A stretch of 64,000 nucleotides of DNA, taken from Providencia sp. (GTDB lineage Bacteria; Pseudomonadota; Gammaproteobacteria; Enterobacterales; Enterobacteriaceae). The notes beneath the pieces were generated by a model. The model was not told the DNA's origin. It searched no databases and worked only from the letters and a program-made list of their open reading frames with translations. The stretch covers positions 144,399 through 208,398 of the forward strand of contig NZ_DOEH01000018.1 of the NCBI RefSeq assembly GCF_003533305.1, read 5' to 3'. A program made the position numbers and the translations under genes. Below, piece by piece: positions 35,636 through 45,885 of this stretch. The stretch's first letter is position 1. Each line of letters starts with the position of its first letter.

Positions 35636-36940
35636 TTGAATAGTCAATTACCTTATAAAGAAACACGTATAACCGATGATAAAAGAAGTCATCAACTTAC
35701 TAACATTAATGTTTGGACGCCTGATAGTCAGTGGTTAGCGTATGATGTTCGCCCTAGTGGCAGTTCATTTACGGGGTTATCAATAGAAAAAATTCATGTG
35801 AAGACAAAGCAGCAAGTCGAAATTTATCGTGCAAAGTATGGTTCACATGTTGGCGTGGTGACGGTCAGTGCTGAAAACCCACCGCGATATGCATTTATTC
35901 ATGGTCCTGAACACCCTAATGAGCACTGGCAATATGATTTTCATCATAGAAGGGGGGTATATGTTAATGATGGGGAGCTCAATGTGGCTCATGGTATTGA
36001 TGCTATGTGTATCACGCCTCCCTATATTGTAGGCGCCCTGAGAGGGGGGACTCATGTACATGTGTTTAGCCCTGACGGAAAATGGTTGAGTTTTACCTAT
36101 AATGACCATGTTATGCATGAGCTTGGCGTGCAGTATGACCAACGCAATGTCGCTGTGGCAGTGCCTGCGGGTAGGGTGAGTGTCGAGCCCAAACGACATG
36201 CAAGAGAATACAGCGGCGATTATTTTTGCAGTGTAGTGAGTGTCACAACACAGATGCCTAAACCAGATAGTAATGAAATTAGCCGAGCCTATGAAGAAGG
36301 GTGGATAGGGCAGCATGGCTATTTAAACGCTTCTGGGCAGTGGCAGGAAAGGGCTTTAGCGTTTATGGGTGATACCCATGCGAATAATGGTGATGTTATC
36401 CCTGAAATTTATATTGTTGACCTTCCTAATGATGCTGAAAATTTTAAAATAGCAGGAGATCAGCCAATTCAAGGAACTGAGTTTAGTTTGCCGTCGCCCC
36501 CTAAAAGTGTTTATCAAAGGCGGCTGACTTTTACACATAAAAGAAAATATCCAGGGTTAGCTAAACAGCCGAGGCATTGGCTTAGGTCATCACCAGATGG
36601 AAAGTTTATTGCTTGCTTAATGCTTGATGATAATGAAATCGTCCAGTTGTGGTTAGTTTGTACAATCACGGGTGAACTTTTTCAAATTACATATGGGGCA
36701 TTATCCATACAATCGGCTTTTAATTGGGATAGTAGAGGTGAGTATATTTGTTTTGTTTATGATAATTGTGTTGTGCGTTGTCAGATCAGTACTGGTGAAT
36801 TACAGGCGTTAACAGCGCGAACAGAGCTAGCACCTGTCGCTGATGCGATAGTATTTTCCCCTAATGACCGTTTAATTGCTTTTATGCGTGACGTGGATGG
36901 TTTTAGGCAATTATATATGGTTGAGACTGGGCTTGGGTAA
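35636..36940 (+). CDS. yidR: YidR family protein (DUF3748, TolB-like beta-propeller)
   Basis: A protein of 434 residues resembling E. coli YidR (415). It contains repeats such as WTPDSQWLAYDVRPSGSSF, VHVFSPDGKWLSFTYNDHV, RSSPDGKFIACLM and VFSPNDRLIAFMRD, the SPDG-type blades of a TolB-like beta-propeller. No signal peptide is visible, so a cytoplasmic location is likely. The function is unknown. In-frame ATGs lie at 35615 and 35618 without an SD, while a TTG at 35636 has AAAGGAT seven bases before it, so I place the start there with moderate confidence. A 24-residue insertion relative to E. coli lies around YLNASGQWQERALAF. Confidence 0.8.
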   Translation: MNSQLPYKETRITDDKRSHQLTNINVWTPDSQWLAYDVRPSGSSFTGLSIEKIHVKTKQQVEIYRAKYGSHVGVVTVSAENPPRYAFIHGPEHPNEHWQYDFHHRRGVYVNDGELNVAHGIDAMCITPPYIVGALRGGTHVHVFSPDGKWLSFTYNDHVMHELGVQYDQRNVAVAVPAGRVSVEPKRHAREYSGDYFCSVVSVTTQMPKPDSNEISRAYEEGWIGQHGYLNASGQWQERALAFMGDTHANNGDVIPEIYIVDLPNDAENFKIAGDQPIQGTEFSLPSPPKSVYQRRLTFTHKRKYPGLAKQPRHWLRSSPDGKFIACLMLDDNEIVQLWLVCTITGELFQITYGALSIQSAFNWDSRGEYICFVYDNCVVRCQISTGELQALTARTELAPVADAIVFSPNDRLIAFMRDVDGFRQLYMVETGLG

Positions 36941-37328
36941 TTGGGGCATCATTTTATATTTGTAATTATTATGAATAGAGAGATGAATATGCTTCATTTT
37001 TCTATTCGTTATATTTTATCTCGAAAGATTTAATCAAATGACTATAAAATTTTTATAAATTATAAATAAATGCATTGAATGGGTTTATAACGACTAAAGT
37101 CGACTATAAACTAAGTGTATTGTTTTATTGAATTTATATCTTAAGAAAAGTAATTTTATTGAGTTAAATTTGATAATGAGTAGATGAAAGCCACCTATAA
37201 ATGATGGTTATATACTGCGTGAATTATATGAAACATCAATTATTAAAATTTTATTTATTAGTATTAATTAAAACTCAATACAAAATAGTGTATGAAAATA
37301 TATGAATGAGCTAGATTATATATTTTAG
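36941..37328. other. Gene-free AT-rich gap between yidR and yidQ
   Basis: About 390 bases between convergent genes. It is strongly AT-rich. I saw no reading frame worth calling and no clear terminator for either neighbour. Confidence 0.5.
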
Positions 37329-37670
37329 TTATTGTTCTGTAATATTCGTTGTGACATGTTCATGACTTTTTTCTTTTTTATCAAGCTCTTCAATCCGTTT
37401 TTTGGGTGAGTCAGCGCTTGAGTTGTTATCTGATTTTGCATAATCGAGGGGAATTAAAAGCGTATCCATGACCATTGAAAATGGTAAATCGATAGCTAGC
37501 AACGGTTTAACAACCCAGCCGGTTTCTTCATCTTTAATCATTTTAATACTGTTTTTAGAGCCAGGATAATAACCTTCTGTTGGTCCCGCATGTGTCATAA
37601 TGCTTGAGCATCCACATAATATAAATGGAGTCATAAGAGCGAATAATTTTACAAAAATTAAATTCGGCAT
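37329..37670 (-). CDS. yidQ: YceK/YidQ-family lipoprotein
   Basis: A 113-residue lipoprotein precursor. It has a hydrophobic signal (residues 4-20) and a lipobox-like end LCGCSS, with Cys21 the likely acylated residue. The mature part has the family pattern SSIMTH, PGSKNSIKMIKDEETGW, LLAIDLPFSMVMDTLLIPLDYAK. E. coli YidQ and YceK share this layout; their function is unknown. The C-terminal tail is Ser/Lys/Glu-rich and poorly conserved. The residue after the lipidated Cys is Ser, which suggests sorting to the outer membrane. It lies near yidR, as in E. coli. Confidence 0.85.
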   Translation of the reverse strand: MPNLIFVKLFALMTPFILCGCSSIMTHAGPTEGYYPGSKNSIKMIKDEETGWVVKPLLAIDLPFSMVMDTLLIPLDYAKSDNNSSADSPKKRIEELDKKEKSHEHVTTNITEQ

Positions 37671-38027
37671 ATCATTTTTCAGCCTGTATTTAGATTATGA
37701 TTTCTAACAGTTGTTTATCATAACGAAAAACAAAAAATTCACAATCACAGTGTTGTACTATTATTTGAACATAGAATATTGCTAATTGTTCATTTGCTGT
37801 ATTAAATCCAGATAGTTGTGAATAAAGTTAATGAATAGAGGTTAATTAGGTCGTTATTTGTTATCAATCAGAAAGTTCGACAGTATTAACTCATTAATTA
37901 GTCTTGAACTGTGCTCTATTGCACATATTACTCTATTCCTATTTGGCATAATCGATTCAGTTGTATGTTTTGTCATCGATTTTATTTTTGTTTTTTGGGT
38001 AACTTGTCGTCAAAAGGATAGCGGTCT
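37671..38027. other. Divergent gap between yidQ and yidE
   Basis: About 360 bases with no gene, holding the promoters for yidQ and yidE. In E. coli the small heat-shock genes ibpAB lie close to yidE; they are not present here or elsewhere in the window. I saw no sites clear enough to mark. Confidence 0.45.
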
Positions 38028-39686
38028 ATGAGTGAATTGGCTCTTACTGTGAGTTTGTTGGCGTTGGCTGCCGCACTGGGTTTATGGATTGGTAACTGGA
38101 AGATCCGTAATGTCGGACTGGGGATTGGAGGCGTTTTATTTGGCGGGATCATTGTTGGCCACTTCTCTCAAAGTTATGGTTTGCAGCTTAATAAAGATAT
38201 GCTGCATTTTATTCAAGAATTTGGCCTGATACTATTTGTTTACACTATTGGTATTCAGGTTGGCCCCGGTTTTTTCTCGTCTCTACGCGTATCTGGCTTA
38301 AAGCTTAATGGTTTTGCGTTGATGATTGTCGTGTTAGGCGCTGTTGTTACTGCGATTATCTATAAAATTTCAAATATTCCACTTCCGATTATTTTAGGTA
38401 TTTTCTCTGGAGCTGTAACTAATACGCCATCTTTAGGTGCTGGTCAGCAAATTTTAACTGATTTAGGTTCTGATCCTAACCTCGTAGGCCAAATGGGGAT
38501 GGGCTATGCCATGGCTTATCCGATGGGTATCTGTGGGATTCTACTGGTGATGTGGCTTGTCCGTGTTATTTTTAGGATTGCAGTCGATAAGGAAGCCTCG
38601 ACATTTAACAGTGCTAATTTTCAGCAGCGGGATACGTTGCAAACAATGAATATTGCTGTTCGAAATGCAAATTTAGACGGATTGATGATGCAGGACATTC
38701 CTCTATTAGGTAGTGAGGAAATTGTTTGTTCAAGATTAAAACGTGGTGAGACATTGATGGTGCCACAGCCTACTTCTGAAATTCATTTAGGTGATTTACT
38801 CCATGTTGTTGGGCAAAAAGAAGATTTGAATAAAGTACGTTTGATCTTAGGTGAAGAAGTTGATGCATCATTATCGACCTCTAGCCCTGTGCTGCATTCG
38901 GTACGCGTTGTTGTGACTAATGATAAGGTCTTAAGTAAGCGGTTAAAGGATCTTAATCTTAAACAAAAATATGATGTGGTTGTCACTCGCTTAAATCGTA
39001 CAGGTATTGATCTAGTTGCAAATAATAATTCTATTTTGCAATTTGGGGACATTCTCAATATTGTCGGTCGTCCTGAATCTATCGAAGCGGTTACAGCTTT
39101 GCTTGGAAACGCAAAACAAAAACTACAACAAGTCCAAATGTTGCCAGTTTTTATTGGTATTGGGTTGGGGGTTGTTTTAGGATCAATTCCAGTATTTGTA
39201 CCCGGTTTCCCCGCAGCGTTAAAGCTTGGGCTTGCAGGAGGTCCGCTTGTTATTGCGCTGATCTTAGGACGTATTGGTACTATTGGACGACTTTATTGGT
39301 TTATGCCACCAAGTGCTAACCTTGCTTTGAGAGAGCTCGGTATTGTGATGTTCCTTGCTGTGGTTGGATTAAACTCTGGTGGTGATTTTATTGATACCTT
39401 AATAAAAGGTGATGGGTTAACTTGGATTGGCTATGGTTTGCTTATCACATTTATTCCGTTGTTTATTACGGGTGTTGTGGCACGAGTGTTTGGCAAAATG
39501 AATTACTTGAGCTTATGTGGTGTACTCGCGGGTTCAATGACAGACCCTCCTGCTCTTGCATTCGCTAATAATATACATCCAACAAGTGGTGCCCCTGCAT
39601 TGTCTTATGCAACCGTTTATCCTCTAGCGATGTTCTTGCGAATAATCTCCCCTCAATTGCTTGCCATATTATTTTGGACCATATGA
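38028..39686 (+). CDS. yidE: Putative transporter YidE (AAE family)
   Basis: A 552-residue membrane protein, nearly the E. coli length (553). Two membrane halves (about 1-185 and 375-552) flank two cytoplasmic RCK_C/TrkA-C domains (about 205-290 and 290-370; [16 protein letters not shown] and [16 protein letters not shown]). Family motifs are [30 protein letters not shown] and the second-half counterpart [14 protein letters not shown]. It belongs to the aspartate:alanine exchanger family; the substrate of YidE is unknown. It reads toward avtA and is followed by a clear terminator. Confidence 0.93.
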   Translation: MSELALTVSLLALAAALGLWIGNWKIRNVGLGIGGVLFGGIIVGHFSQSYGLQLNKDMLHFIQEFGLILFVYTIGIQVGPGFFSSLRVSGLKLNGFALMIVVLGAVVTAIIYKISNIPLPIILGIFSGAVTNTPSLGAGQQILTDLGSDPNLVGQMGMGYAMAYPMGICGILLVMWLVRVIFRIAVDKEASTFNSANFQQRDTLQTMNIAVRNANLDGLMMQDIPLLGSEEIVCSRLKRGETLMVPQPTSEIHLGDLLHVVGQKEDLNKVRLILGEEVDASLSTSSPVLHSVRVVVTNDKVLSKRLKDLNLKQKYDVVVTRLNRTGIDLVANNNSILQFGDILNIVGRPESIEAVTALLGNAKQKLQQVQMLPVFIGIGLGVVLGSIPVFVPGFPAALKLGLAGGPLVIALILGRIGTIGRLYWFMPPSANLALRELGIVMFLAVVGLNSGGDFIDTLIKGDGLTWIGYGLLITFIPLFITGVVARVFGKMNYLSLCGVLAGSMTDPPALAFANNIHPTSGAPALSYATVYPLAMFLRIISPQLLAILFWTI

Positions 39687-39703
39687 TAATCTAGAAATAA
39701 AAA

Positions 39704-39735
39704 TAAAAGCTCTCTGTTAAAAACAGGGAGCTTAT
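39704..39735 (+). terminator. Terminator after yidE
   Basis: AAGCTCTCTGTT (39707-39718) pairs with AACAGGGAGCTT (39722-39733) with one G-U pair and a 3-base loop, followed by ATTGTTTTAT. It lies 20 bases past the stop. Confidence 0.75.
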
Positions 39736-39884
39736 TGTTTTATATAATTTTTTTTTTTGGTTTTGCTAACTTATATTATTTCAATAATTTAAAATTTTTC
39801 GTATTTAAAACATAAATATTGAAAATATATGTGCTTCTGTATTCAATTTCATCAGTGTTATTCGAATAGTATTAGGACATATAG

Positions 39885-40031
39885 CGCTAAAAAGCACGCT
39901 TGTTCAAGCAATGACGATATGAAAATAGTGTTTTAATAGACCTGAATGATATTCGTATTGAAAGAAACATTTGATTTCAATTACGGAGTTCTCGCTAATT
40001 TTTGCCCTTTCTTTATGAAAGGGCTTTTTTT
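39885..40031 (+). ncRNA. Candidate small RNA ending in an orphan terminator
   Basis: A strong intrinsic terminator at 40004-40031 lies 320 bases beyond yidE, which already has its own terminator, and it does not belong to avtA, which reads the other way. The stretch before it has no reading frame of note. An Hfq-type small RNA of roughly 60-140 bases ending here would explain it; the 5' end is a guess. No known small RNA sequence is recognised. Confidence 0.3.
40004..40031 (+). terminator. Orphan intrinsic terminator between yidE and avtA
   Basis: GCCCTTTC (40004-40011) and GAAAGGGC (40017-40024) with loop TTTAT are followed by seven T's on the plus strand. No plus-strand gene immediately precedes it. 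Confidence 0.85.
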
Positions 40032-40148
40032 GTTTGTTATTCAGGTATTTTGTTTAGAACCTATTGTTTAAGGCCTATTACTTAGTCGCCATTATTTAAA
40101 ATTTATTACTTAATAGCGATAATAAATAATGACATTCAAAACAGCAAG

Positions 40149-41405
40149 TTAGCAGGGAACTGTTTGATATGCCTTTTCAAGTTCTTCTGCCAGTATTTTA
40201 ATGCCCTGCTCAATTTTTTCGGGTTCAGGTACATAATTCATGCGCATACATTGGTGTGCATGTGGCCAATCTTCTTCGATTCCAGGGAAAAAATAATGCC
40301 CTGGTACCATCAAAACGCCACGTTTTTTCAAGCGCTGATAAAGTTCTAGGCAACTAATTGGCAAATCTTTAAACCATAACCACAAGAAGATAGCGCCTTC
40401 AGGTTTGTGAATAAGGCATTTATCTTCAGGTATATAACGACGAATAATTTGAATTGCTTCTTCAACGCGTTGTTTATAAAACGGTCCAATTACATTTTTG
40501 GAGAGCGCAAATAAGTCATCTCGCTTAAGCATTTCAAGTGCTAATGCAGGGCCGATACCACCGGGTGCGAGGCTGATAATTCCATTTATATTACTCACCG
40601 CTTCAATAATTTCTTCGTTAGCAATAATTATTCCGCAACGAGTGCCGGGTAGGCCAAGCTTCGATAAGCTCATGCATAGAATAACGTTTTCATTCCAAAA
40701 GGGTGTCGCATCGCTAAAAATAATACCAGGGAAAGGGACACCGTAAGCATTATCAAGCAGTAAAGGAATATTGTGCTGTTTAGCGAGTTGATCTAAGTGT
40801 TCAACCTCTTCATCTGTGATGACATTACCTGTTGGATTCGTTGGGCGAGAGACGCAAATAACGCCAATATCATCAGTAACTTCTAATGTATTAAAATCGA
40901 CGCGATATTTAAATTGGCCATTAGGTAAAAATTCAATTTGCGGCTTGTTAGCGACAAAAAGGTCGCCATCTAGCCCTGAGTCAGCGTAGCCAACATATTC
41001 AGGGGCTAGAGGAAATAGAACTTTACGGGTGATACCATCTTCAAAGCGACCAGCAAGCAAGTTAAATAGATAGAAAAACGCACTTTGGCTACCGTTGGTT
41101 AGTGCGATATTTTTCGCACTGATATTCCAGCCTAGTTTTGCGTTTAGAGTTGCCGCTAGCGCTTTCAACATGGCATCTTTGCCCTGTGGACCATCATAGT
41201 TACATAGAGTGTCTGTTAATTGACCATTTTCACACATCTCAGCTAACAAAGTTTGGAAGTATTTATCCATTTCAGGAATGTGAGCAGGATTACCACCACC
41301 AAGCATAATAGCGCCAGGAGTTCTTATGCCTTCATTCAAGTCTTTCATCAACAGTGAAATCCCTGAATTTTTAGCGAATTTATTACCAAATTTAGAAAAT
41401 ATCAT
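40149..41405 (-). CDS. avtA: Valine-pyruvate aminotransferase
   Basis: A 418-residue fold-type I PLP enzyme (E. coli AvtA, 417). It moves the amino group between alanine or aminobutyrate and 2-ketoisovalerate, giving an alternative route to valine. Visible motifs are MLGGGNPAHIPEM at the N-terminus, CNYDGPQGKDAML, SRPTNPTGNV, DNAYGVPFPG and the PLP-lysine region SLSKLGLPGTRCGI. The C-terminal RMNYVPEPEKIE is also characteristic. It stands alone on the minus strand. Confidence 0.95.
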   Translation of the reverse strand: MIFSKFGNKFAKNSGISLLMKDLNEGIRTPGAIMLGGGNPAHIPEMDKYFQTLLAEMCENGQLTDTLCNYDGPQGKDAMLKALAATLNAKLGWNISAKNIALTNGSQSAFFYLFNLLAGRFEDGITRKVLFPLAPEYVGYADSGLDGDLFVANKPQIEFLPNGQFKYRVDFNTLEVTDDIGVICVSRPTNPTGNVITDEEVEHLDQLAKQHNIPLLLDNAYGVPFPGIIFSDATPFWNENVILCMSLSKLGLPGTRCGIIIANEEIIEAVSNINGIISLAPGGIGPALALEMLKRDDLFALSKNVIGPFYKQRVEEAIQIIRRYIPEDKCLIHKPEGAIFLWLWFKDLPISCLELYQRLKKRGVLMVPGHYFFPGIEEDWPHAHQCMRMNYVPEPEKIEQGIKILAEELEKAYQTVPC

Positions 41406-41609
41406 TTCATTTATTCACATATGTTTATTAGATTGTTAATGGAATTTTAAACATACCCTGCCGGGCACCAGAGTTCAATAGCTCATTTATGTGCCTATAT
41501 GAAACAAATGACCAATTAATCTTTATGAATTGGTTTTTTGGATTGATATTTTAATTAATAGTAGAGTGTTTCTCTTATTATGAGTATTGGTTCATCCATA
41601 AATACTGAT

Positions 41610-42173
41610 TTATTTAAATTGACAACAATTAACCAAATGGTCATTTATCAGACCAGTTGCCTGCATAAATGCGTAACAAGTGATTGATCCTACAAATTTG
41701 AAACCCCGTTTTTTGAGTGCTTTAGATAAGTCTTTAGAAAGATCTGTTTCAGCCGGAATTTGAGAAGATTCTGTCCAATTGTTAATGATGGGTTGATGAT
41801 TAACGAAACTCCAGATAAAAGTTGCGAAGTCTTCACCATTTTCAGCCATGTTTAGATAAGCTTTAGCATTTGCGATGATTGCATTAATTTTTGGTCTGTG
41901 TCGAATGATCCGTGGGTCTTGCATCAGGCGTTCAACATCGGCTTCATCCATAGTTGAAATACGTTCAGGATCAAAGTGATAAAATAGCTCACGATAGCCT
42001 TGGCGTTTTTTTAAAATTGTGTACCAAGATAACCCCGCTTGTTGGCCTTCTAAGCAGATCATTTCAAATAAATGTTGGTTATCTCTATTGGGCTTTCCCC
42101 ATTCTTTATCATGATAGGCGATATAATCAGGGTCTTGGTTTACCCATTGGCAGCGAGTGAGTGACGTATCCAT
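41610..42173 (-). CDS. tag: 3-methyladenine DNA glycosylase I
   Basis: A 187-residue constitutive base-excision glycosylase that removes N3-methyladenine. It matches E. coli Tag (187) in length and motifs: RCQWVNQDPDYIAYHDKEWG, LFEMICLEGQQAGLSW with the catalytic Glu, IIRHRPKINAII and the C-terminal INDHLVNCC. The N-terminal Cys and His with the C-terminal His and Cys form the HhH-zinc snap of Tag. It diverges from glyQ, as in some enterobacteria. Confidence 0.95.
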   Translation of the reverse strand: MDTSLTRCQWVNQDPDYIAYHDKEWGKPNRDNQHLFEMICLEGQQAGLSWYTILKKRQGYRELFYHFDPERISTMDEADVERLMQDPRIIRHRPKINAIIANAKAYLNMAENGEDFATFIWSFVNHQPIINNWTESSQIPAETDLSKDLSKALKKRGFKFVGSITCYAFMQATGLINDHLVNCCQFK

Positions 42174-42373
42174 TTTTCATCCTTTTTTTTATCTGATATG
42201 TTTGCTTCAATATTTAGAATATTTATACTGTATAAATAACCAGTTTAAAAGAGAGAATAGAATTTTTTTTTATTTTTAGAATAAATACAGACAGATTGGG
42301 TGCTGTATATCTAGCGGTCAAAGGGTATACTGGCGTACTTCCTATAATTTAACGTATCGCGTGCGGATCTAAC

Positions 42374-43282
42374 ATGCAAAAGTTTGATACCAAAACCTTC
42401 CAAGGTCTTATCCTGACATTACAGGACTATTGGGCGCGTCAAGGCTGTACCATTGTTCAACCACTGGACATGGAAGTCGGCGCAGGCACTTCTCACCCAA
42501 TGACATGTTTACGTGCACTAGGCCCTGAGCCTATTGCTGCGGCTTATGTTCAGCCTTCTCGCCGACCTACTGATGGTCGCTACGGTGAAAATCCAAATCG
42601 CCTACAGCATTATTATCAATTTCAGGTGATCATCAAGCCATCTCCAGACAACATCCAAGAGCTCTATCTTGGTTCCTTAAAAGAGCTCGGTGTTGACCCA
42701 ACCGTACATGATATCCGTTTTGTTGAGGATAACTGGGAAAATCCAACGCTAGGTGCTTGGGGATTGGGTTGGGAAGTGTGGCTAAATGGTATGGAAGTCA
42801 CTCAATTTACGTATTTCCAACAGGTCGGTGGCCTTGAATGTAAGCCTGTCACGGGCGAAATCACTTATGGTCTTGAGCGTTTGGCGATGTATATCCAAGG
42901 CGTTGACAGTGTATATGACCTTGTTTGGTGCGATGGCCCATTGGGTAAAACAACGTATGGTGATATCTATCATCAAAACGAAGTTGAGCAATCCACCTAT
43001 AACTTTGAATATGCTAATGTAGATTTCTTATTTACATGTTTTGATGAGTATGAAAAAGAAGCGCAATATCTGCTGGCCTTGGAGCCGCCTTTGCCACTTC
43101 CTGCCTATGAACGCATATTGAAAGCCGCTCATACTTTTAACTTACTGGATGCCCGTAAGGCTATTTCAGTCACAGAACGCCAGCGCTATATTTTACGCAT
43201 TCGTACCCTCACAAAAGGGGTTGCTGAAGCTTATTATGCTTCTCGCGAAGCGCTTGGATTCCCTATGTGTCATAAGAATTAA
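42374..43282 (+). CDS. glyQ: Glycyl-tRNA synthetase alpha subunit
   Basis: A 302-residue catalytic subunit of the tetrameric (alpha2beta2) bacterial glycyl-tRNA synthetase. Class II motifs are visible: [39 protein letters not shown] (motif 2 region) and [16 protein letters not shown] (motif 3). It makes glycyl-adenylate and attaches glycine to tRNA-Gly together with GlyS, encoded 9 bases downstream. A -10-like hexamer TATACT lies about 40 bases before the start. Confidence 0.97.
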   Translation: MQKFDTKTFQGLILTLQDYWARQGCTIVQPLDMEVGAGTSHPMTCLRALGPEPIAAAYVQPSRRPTDGRYGENPNRLQHYYQFQVIIKPSPDNIQELYLGSLKELGVDPTVHDIRFVEDNWENPTLGAWGLGWEVWLNGMEVTQFTYFQQVGGLECKPVTGEITYGLERLAMYIQGVDSVYDLVWCDGPLGKTTYGDIYHQNEVEQSTYNFEYANVDFLFTCFDEYEKEAQYLLALEPPLPLPAYERILKAAHTFNLLDARKAISVTERQRYILRIRTLTKGVAEAYYASREALGFPMCHKN

Positions 43283-43291
43283 GAGGCTGTC

Positions 43292-45361
43292 ATGACTCAA
43301 CAGACTTTCCTTGTGGAAATCGGCACAGAAGAGTTACCGCCGAAGGCTCTTCGTTCATTAGCCGAATCATTTGCCGTAAATTTTACATCTGAACTTGATA
43401 GCGCTGATATTGCCCATGGTTCAGTCAGCTGGTTTGCCGCTCCTCGCCGTTTAGCATTAAAAGTGGCTGATTTAGCATCTTCTCAACCGGATCGCGAAGT
43501 TGAAAAACGCGGACCTGCAATTTCGCAGGCTTTTGGGGCTGATGGTCAACCGACTAAAGCTGCTGAAGGCTGGGCGCGTGGTTGTGGAATTACGGTTGAT
43601 CAAGCAGAACGTTTGACGACAGATAAAGGCGAATGGTTACTTTATCGTGCTCAAATGAAAGGCCAATCAGTCAGTGAATTATTGATTGATATGGTGAGCC
43701 GCTCTCTTGCGAAGCTGCCTATTCCAAAATTAATGCGTTGGGGAGATAAAGAAACCCAATTCGTGCGCCCTGTTCATACGGTCACGTTGCTTCTTGGTAG
43801 TGATGTCGTTGAAGGCGAAATTCTTGGTATTAAGAGCGGCCGTACAATCCGCGGTCACCGTTTTATGGGTGAAGCTGAATTTACTATTGATAACGCTGAG
43901 CAATACCCAACGATACTGCGTGAGCGCGGTAAAGTCATTGCTGACTATGAAGAACGTAAAGCAATTATTAAAGCAGGTGCCGAAAAAGCGGCTGCAGCAT
44001 TAGGTGGTAAAGCAGATTTAACAAGTAGTCTGCTTGAAGAAGTGGCTTCATTAGTTGAATGGCCTGTTGTATTAACCGCTAAATTTGAAGAGAAATTTTT
44101 AGAAGTTCCTTCAGAAGCCTTAGTTTATACAATGAAAGGCGATCAGAAATATTTCCCTGTTTATGATAATGCAGGCAAATTAATGCCTAACTTTATCTTT
44201 GTGACTAATATTGAATCTTCTGATCCTCAGCAAATTATTTCGGGGAATGAAAAAGTTGTGCGTCCGCGTTTAGCAGATGCTGAGTTTTTCTTTAAGTCCG
44301 ATCGTAAACACCGCTTAGAAGATAATTTACCGCGCTTAGAAACTGTTTTATTCCAAAAACAACTAGGTACGCTGCGTGATAAAACTAATCGTTTAGAAGC
44401 ATTAGCAGGCTGGATTGCAGGCAAAATAGGTGCAGATGTTAATCATGCTACTCGTGCGGGTTTATTAGCTAAATGTGACTTGATGACTAATATGGTTTTT
44501 GAGTTTACTGATACTCAAGGTGTTATGGGGATGCATTATGCGCGCCATGACGGTGAGTCAGAAGATGTTGCATTAGCGCTAAAAGAACAATACCAACCGC
44601 GTTTTGCTGGTGATGAACTGCCTTCTACTGATGTATCTGCGGCTCTTGCGCTCGCTGAAAAAATGGATACGCTTGCCGGTATTTTCGGTATTGGTCAGCA
44701 CCCTAAAGGGGATAAAGACCCGTTTGCTTTGCGTCGAGCTGCACTGGGTGTTCTGCGTATTATCGTTGAAAAAGATTATCAGCTTGATCTTGTTGAAATG
44801 ACACAAGAAGCTGCTCGTCTGTATGGCGATAAGCTAACCAATGAAAATGTAGTCAACGATGTTGTTGAGTTTATGCTTGGTCGTTTCCGATCTTGGTACC
44901 AAGAGCTTGGCTTTAGTATCGATACTATTCAAGCGGTATTGGCTCGCCGTCCAACACAACCAGCCGATTTTGATGCTCGAGTTAAGGCTGTGTCTCACTT
45001 CCGTTCTTTAGATGAAGCACAAGCATTAGCGGCCGCTAACAAGCGTGTATCTAATATTCTTAGCAAGTCTGATGAAAAATTAGGTGATAGCGTTTTAGCA
45101 TCTGTTCTTAAAATGCCAGAAGAAGTTAAGCTTGCGACTCATGTAGTGGTATTACAAGAAAAACTAGCTCCAATGTTTGCTGATAGAAATTATCAAGAAG
45201 CATTGTCTGAGTTGGCTTCTTTACGTGATGTTGTTGATGAGTTTTTTGCAAGTGTGATGGTTATGGATGAGGATCAAGCGGTACGTATTAACCGCTTAAC
45301 ATTGCTGAGCCAACTGCGAGAACTATTCTTAAAAGTTGCGGACATCTCTTTATTGCAATAA
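43292..45361 (+). CDS. glyS: Glycyl-tRNA synthetase beta subunit
   Basis: A 689-residue subunit (E. coli GlyS, 689). It starts [20 protein letters not shown], the family hallmark. It contains the HD-like and B3/4-type regions ([23 protein letters not shown]-type loops, [21 protein letters not shown]) and a C-terminal anticodon-binding DALR-like domain (about 580-689). It recognises tRNA-Gly and is needed for activity of GlyQ. It is cotranscribed with glyQ and followed by a strong terminator. Confidence 0.97.
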   Translation: MTQQTFLVEIGTEELPPKALRSLAESFAVNFTSELDSADIAHGSVSWFAAPRRLALKVADLASSQPDREVEKRGPAISQAFGADGQPTKAAEGWARGCGITVDQAERLTTDKGEWLLYRAQMKGQSVSELLIDMVSRSLAKLPIPKLMRWGDKETQFVRPVHTVTLLLGSDVVEGEILGIKSGRTIRGHRFMGEAEFTIDNAEQYPTILRERGKVIADYEERKAIIKAGAEKAAAALGGKADLTSSLLEEVASLVEWPVVLTAKFEEKFLEVPSEALVYTMKGDQKYFPVYDNAGKLMPNFIFVTNIESSDPQQIISGNEKVVRPRLADAEFFFKSDRKHRLEDNLPRLETVLFQKQLGTLRDKTNRLEALAGWIAGKIGADVNHATRAGLLAKCDLMTNMVFEFTDTQGVMGMHYARHDGESEDVALALKEQYQPRFAGDELPSTDVSAALALAEKMDTLAGIFGIGQHPKGDKDPFALRRAALGVLRIIVEKDYQLDLVEMTQEAARLYGDKLTNENVVNDVVEFMLGRFRSWYQELGFSIDTIQAVLARRPTQPADFDARVKAVSHFRSLDEAQALAAANKRVSNILSKSDEKLGDSVLASVLKMPEEVKLATHVVVLQEKLAPMFADRNYQEALSELASLRDVVDEFFASVMVMDEDQAVRINRLTLLSQLRELFLKVADISLLQ

Positions 45362-45403
45362 TTAACTATTTGATTCTTTTTTAAGTGCAAATAGGATTAT
45401 TTA

Positions 45404-45440
45404 AAATAAGCGCTAAACAATTGTTAGCGCTTATTTTTTT
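45404..45440 (+). terminator. Terminator after glyS
   Basis: AATAAGCGCTAA (45405-45416) pairs with TTAGCGCTTATT (45424-45435), followed by seven T's. It lies 43 bases past the stop. Confidence 0.9.
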
Positions 45441-45521
45441 GCCAAAATAGACGAATTTGCTAAGAAACCTTACCGTTTTGATGGTTTTATCAGCAGACGA
45501 ACTGAATTAGATAAAAATGGG

Positions 45522-45550
45522 TTGACGAACTCAGCGCTCGGCAGTATTAT
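45522..45550 (+). promoter_or_regulatory. Promoter of tRNA-Pro
   Basis: -35 TTGACG (45522-45527) and -10 TATTAT (45545-45550) with an ideal 17-base spacer, ending 12 bases before the tRNA. Confidence 0.8.
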
Positions 45551-45562
45551 TCACACCGTTTT

Positions 45563-45639
45563 CGGCGAGTAGCGCAGCTTGGTAGCGCAACTGGTTTGGG
45601 ACCAGTGGGTCGGAGGTTCGAATCCTCTCTCGCCGACCA
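45563..45639 (+). tRNA. proM: tRNA-Pro (anticodon UGG)
   Basis: A 77-base tRNA with CCA encoded. The acceptor arms CGGCGAG and CTCGCCG pair, the D-loop contains AGCGCAGCTTGGTAGCGC, the anticodon loop is TTTGGGA within CTGGTTTGGGACCAG (anticodon TGG), and the T-arm is GGAGGTTCGAATCCTC. As I recall the E. coli proM sequence, the two match closely. It has its own promoter and terminator. Confidence 0.98.
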
Positions 45640-45649
45640 AATTCCTAAG

Positions 45650-45677
45650 CCCACCTCATTGAGGTGGGTTTTTTCGT
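45650..45677 (+). terminator. Terminator after tRNA-Pro
   Basis: CCCACCTC (45650-45657) pairs with GAGGTGGG (45661-45668) around a 3-base loop, followed by six T's. Confidence 0.92.
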
Positions 45678-45885
45678 TTTAGCCTTTCTAACTTTGTTCT
45701 ATTCCTCCTTCTCATTTTTCAGAGTAAGTTTCCTTGCACATAATAGCTGTGATCTGTTGAGATAACGGTTTGTGGCGTTAATGTCATTAATCGTATTGCA
45801 TGGTCTTTTTGCTGTTATAAATTCTTATTTTTCTTTGAGTTTATACCAAAGCAAATTAAAGGATTTTCATTACAAGGACTCGTTA

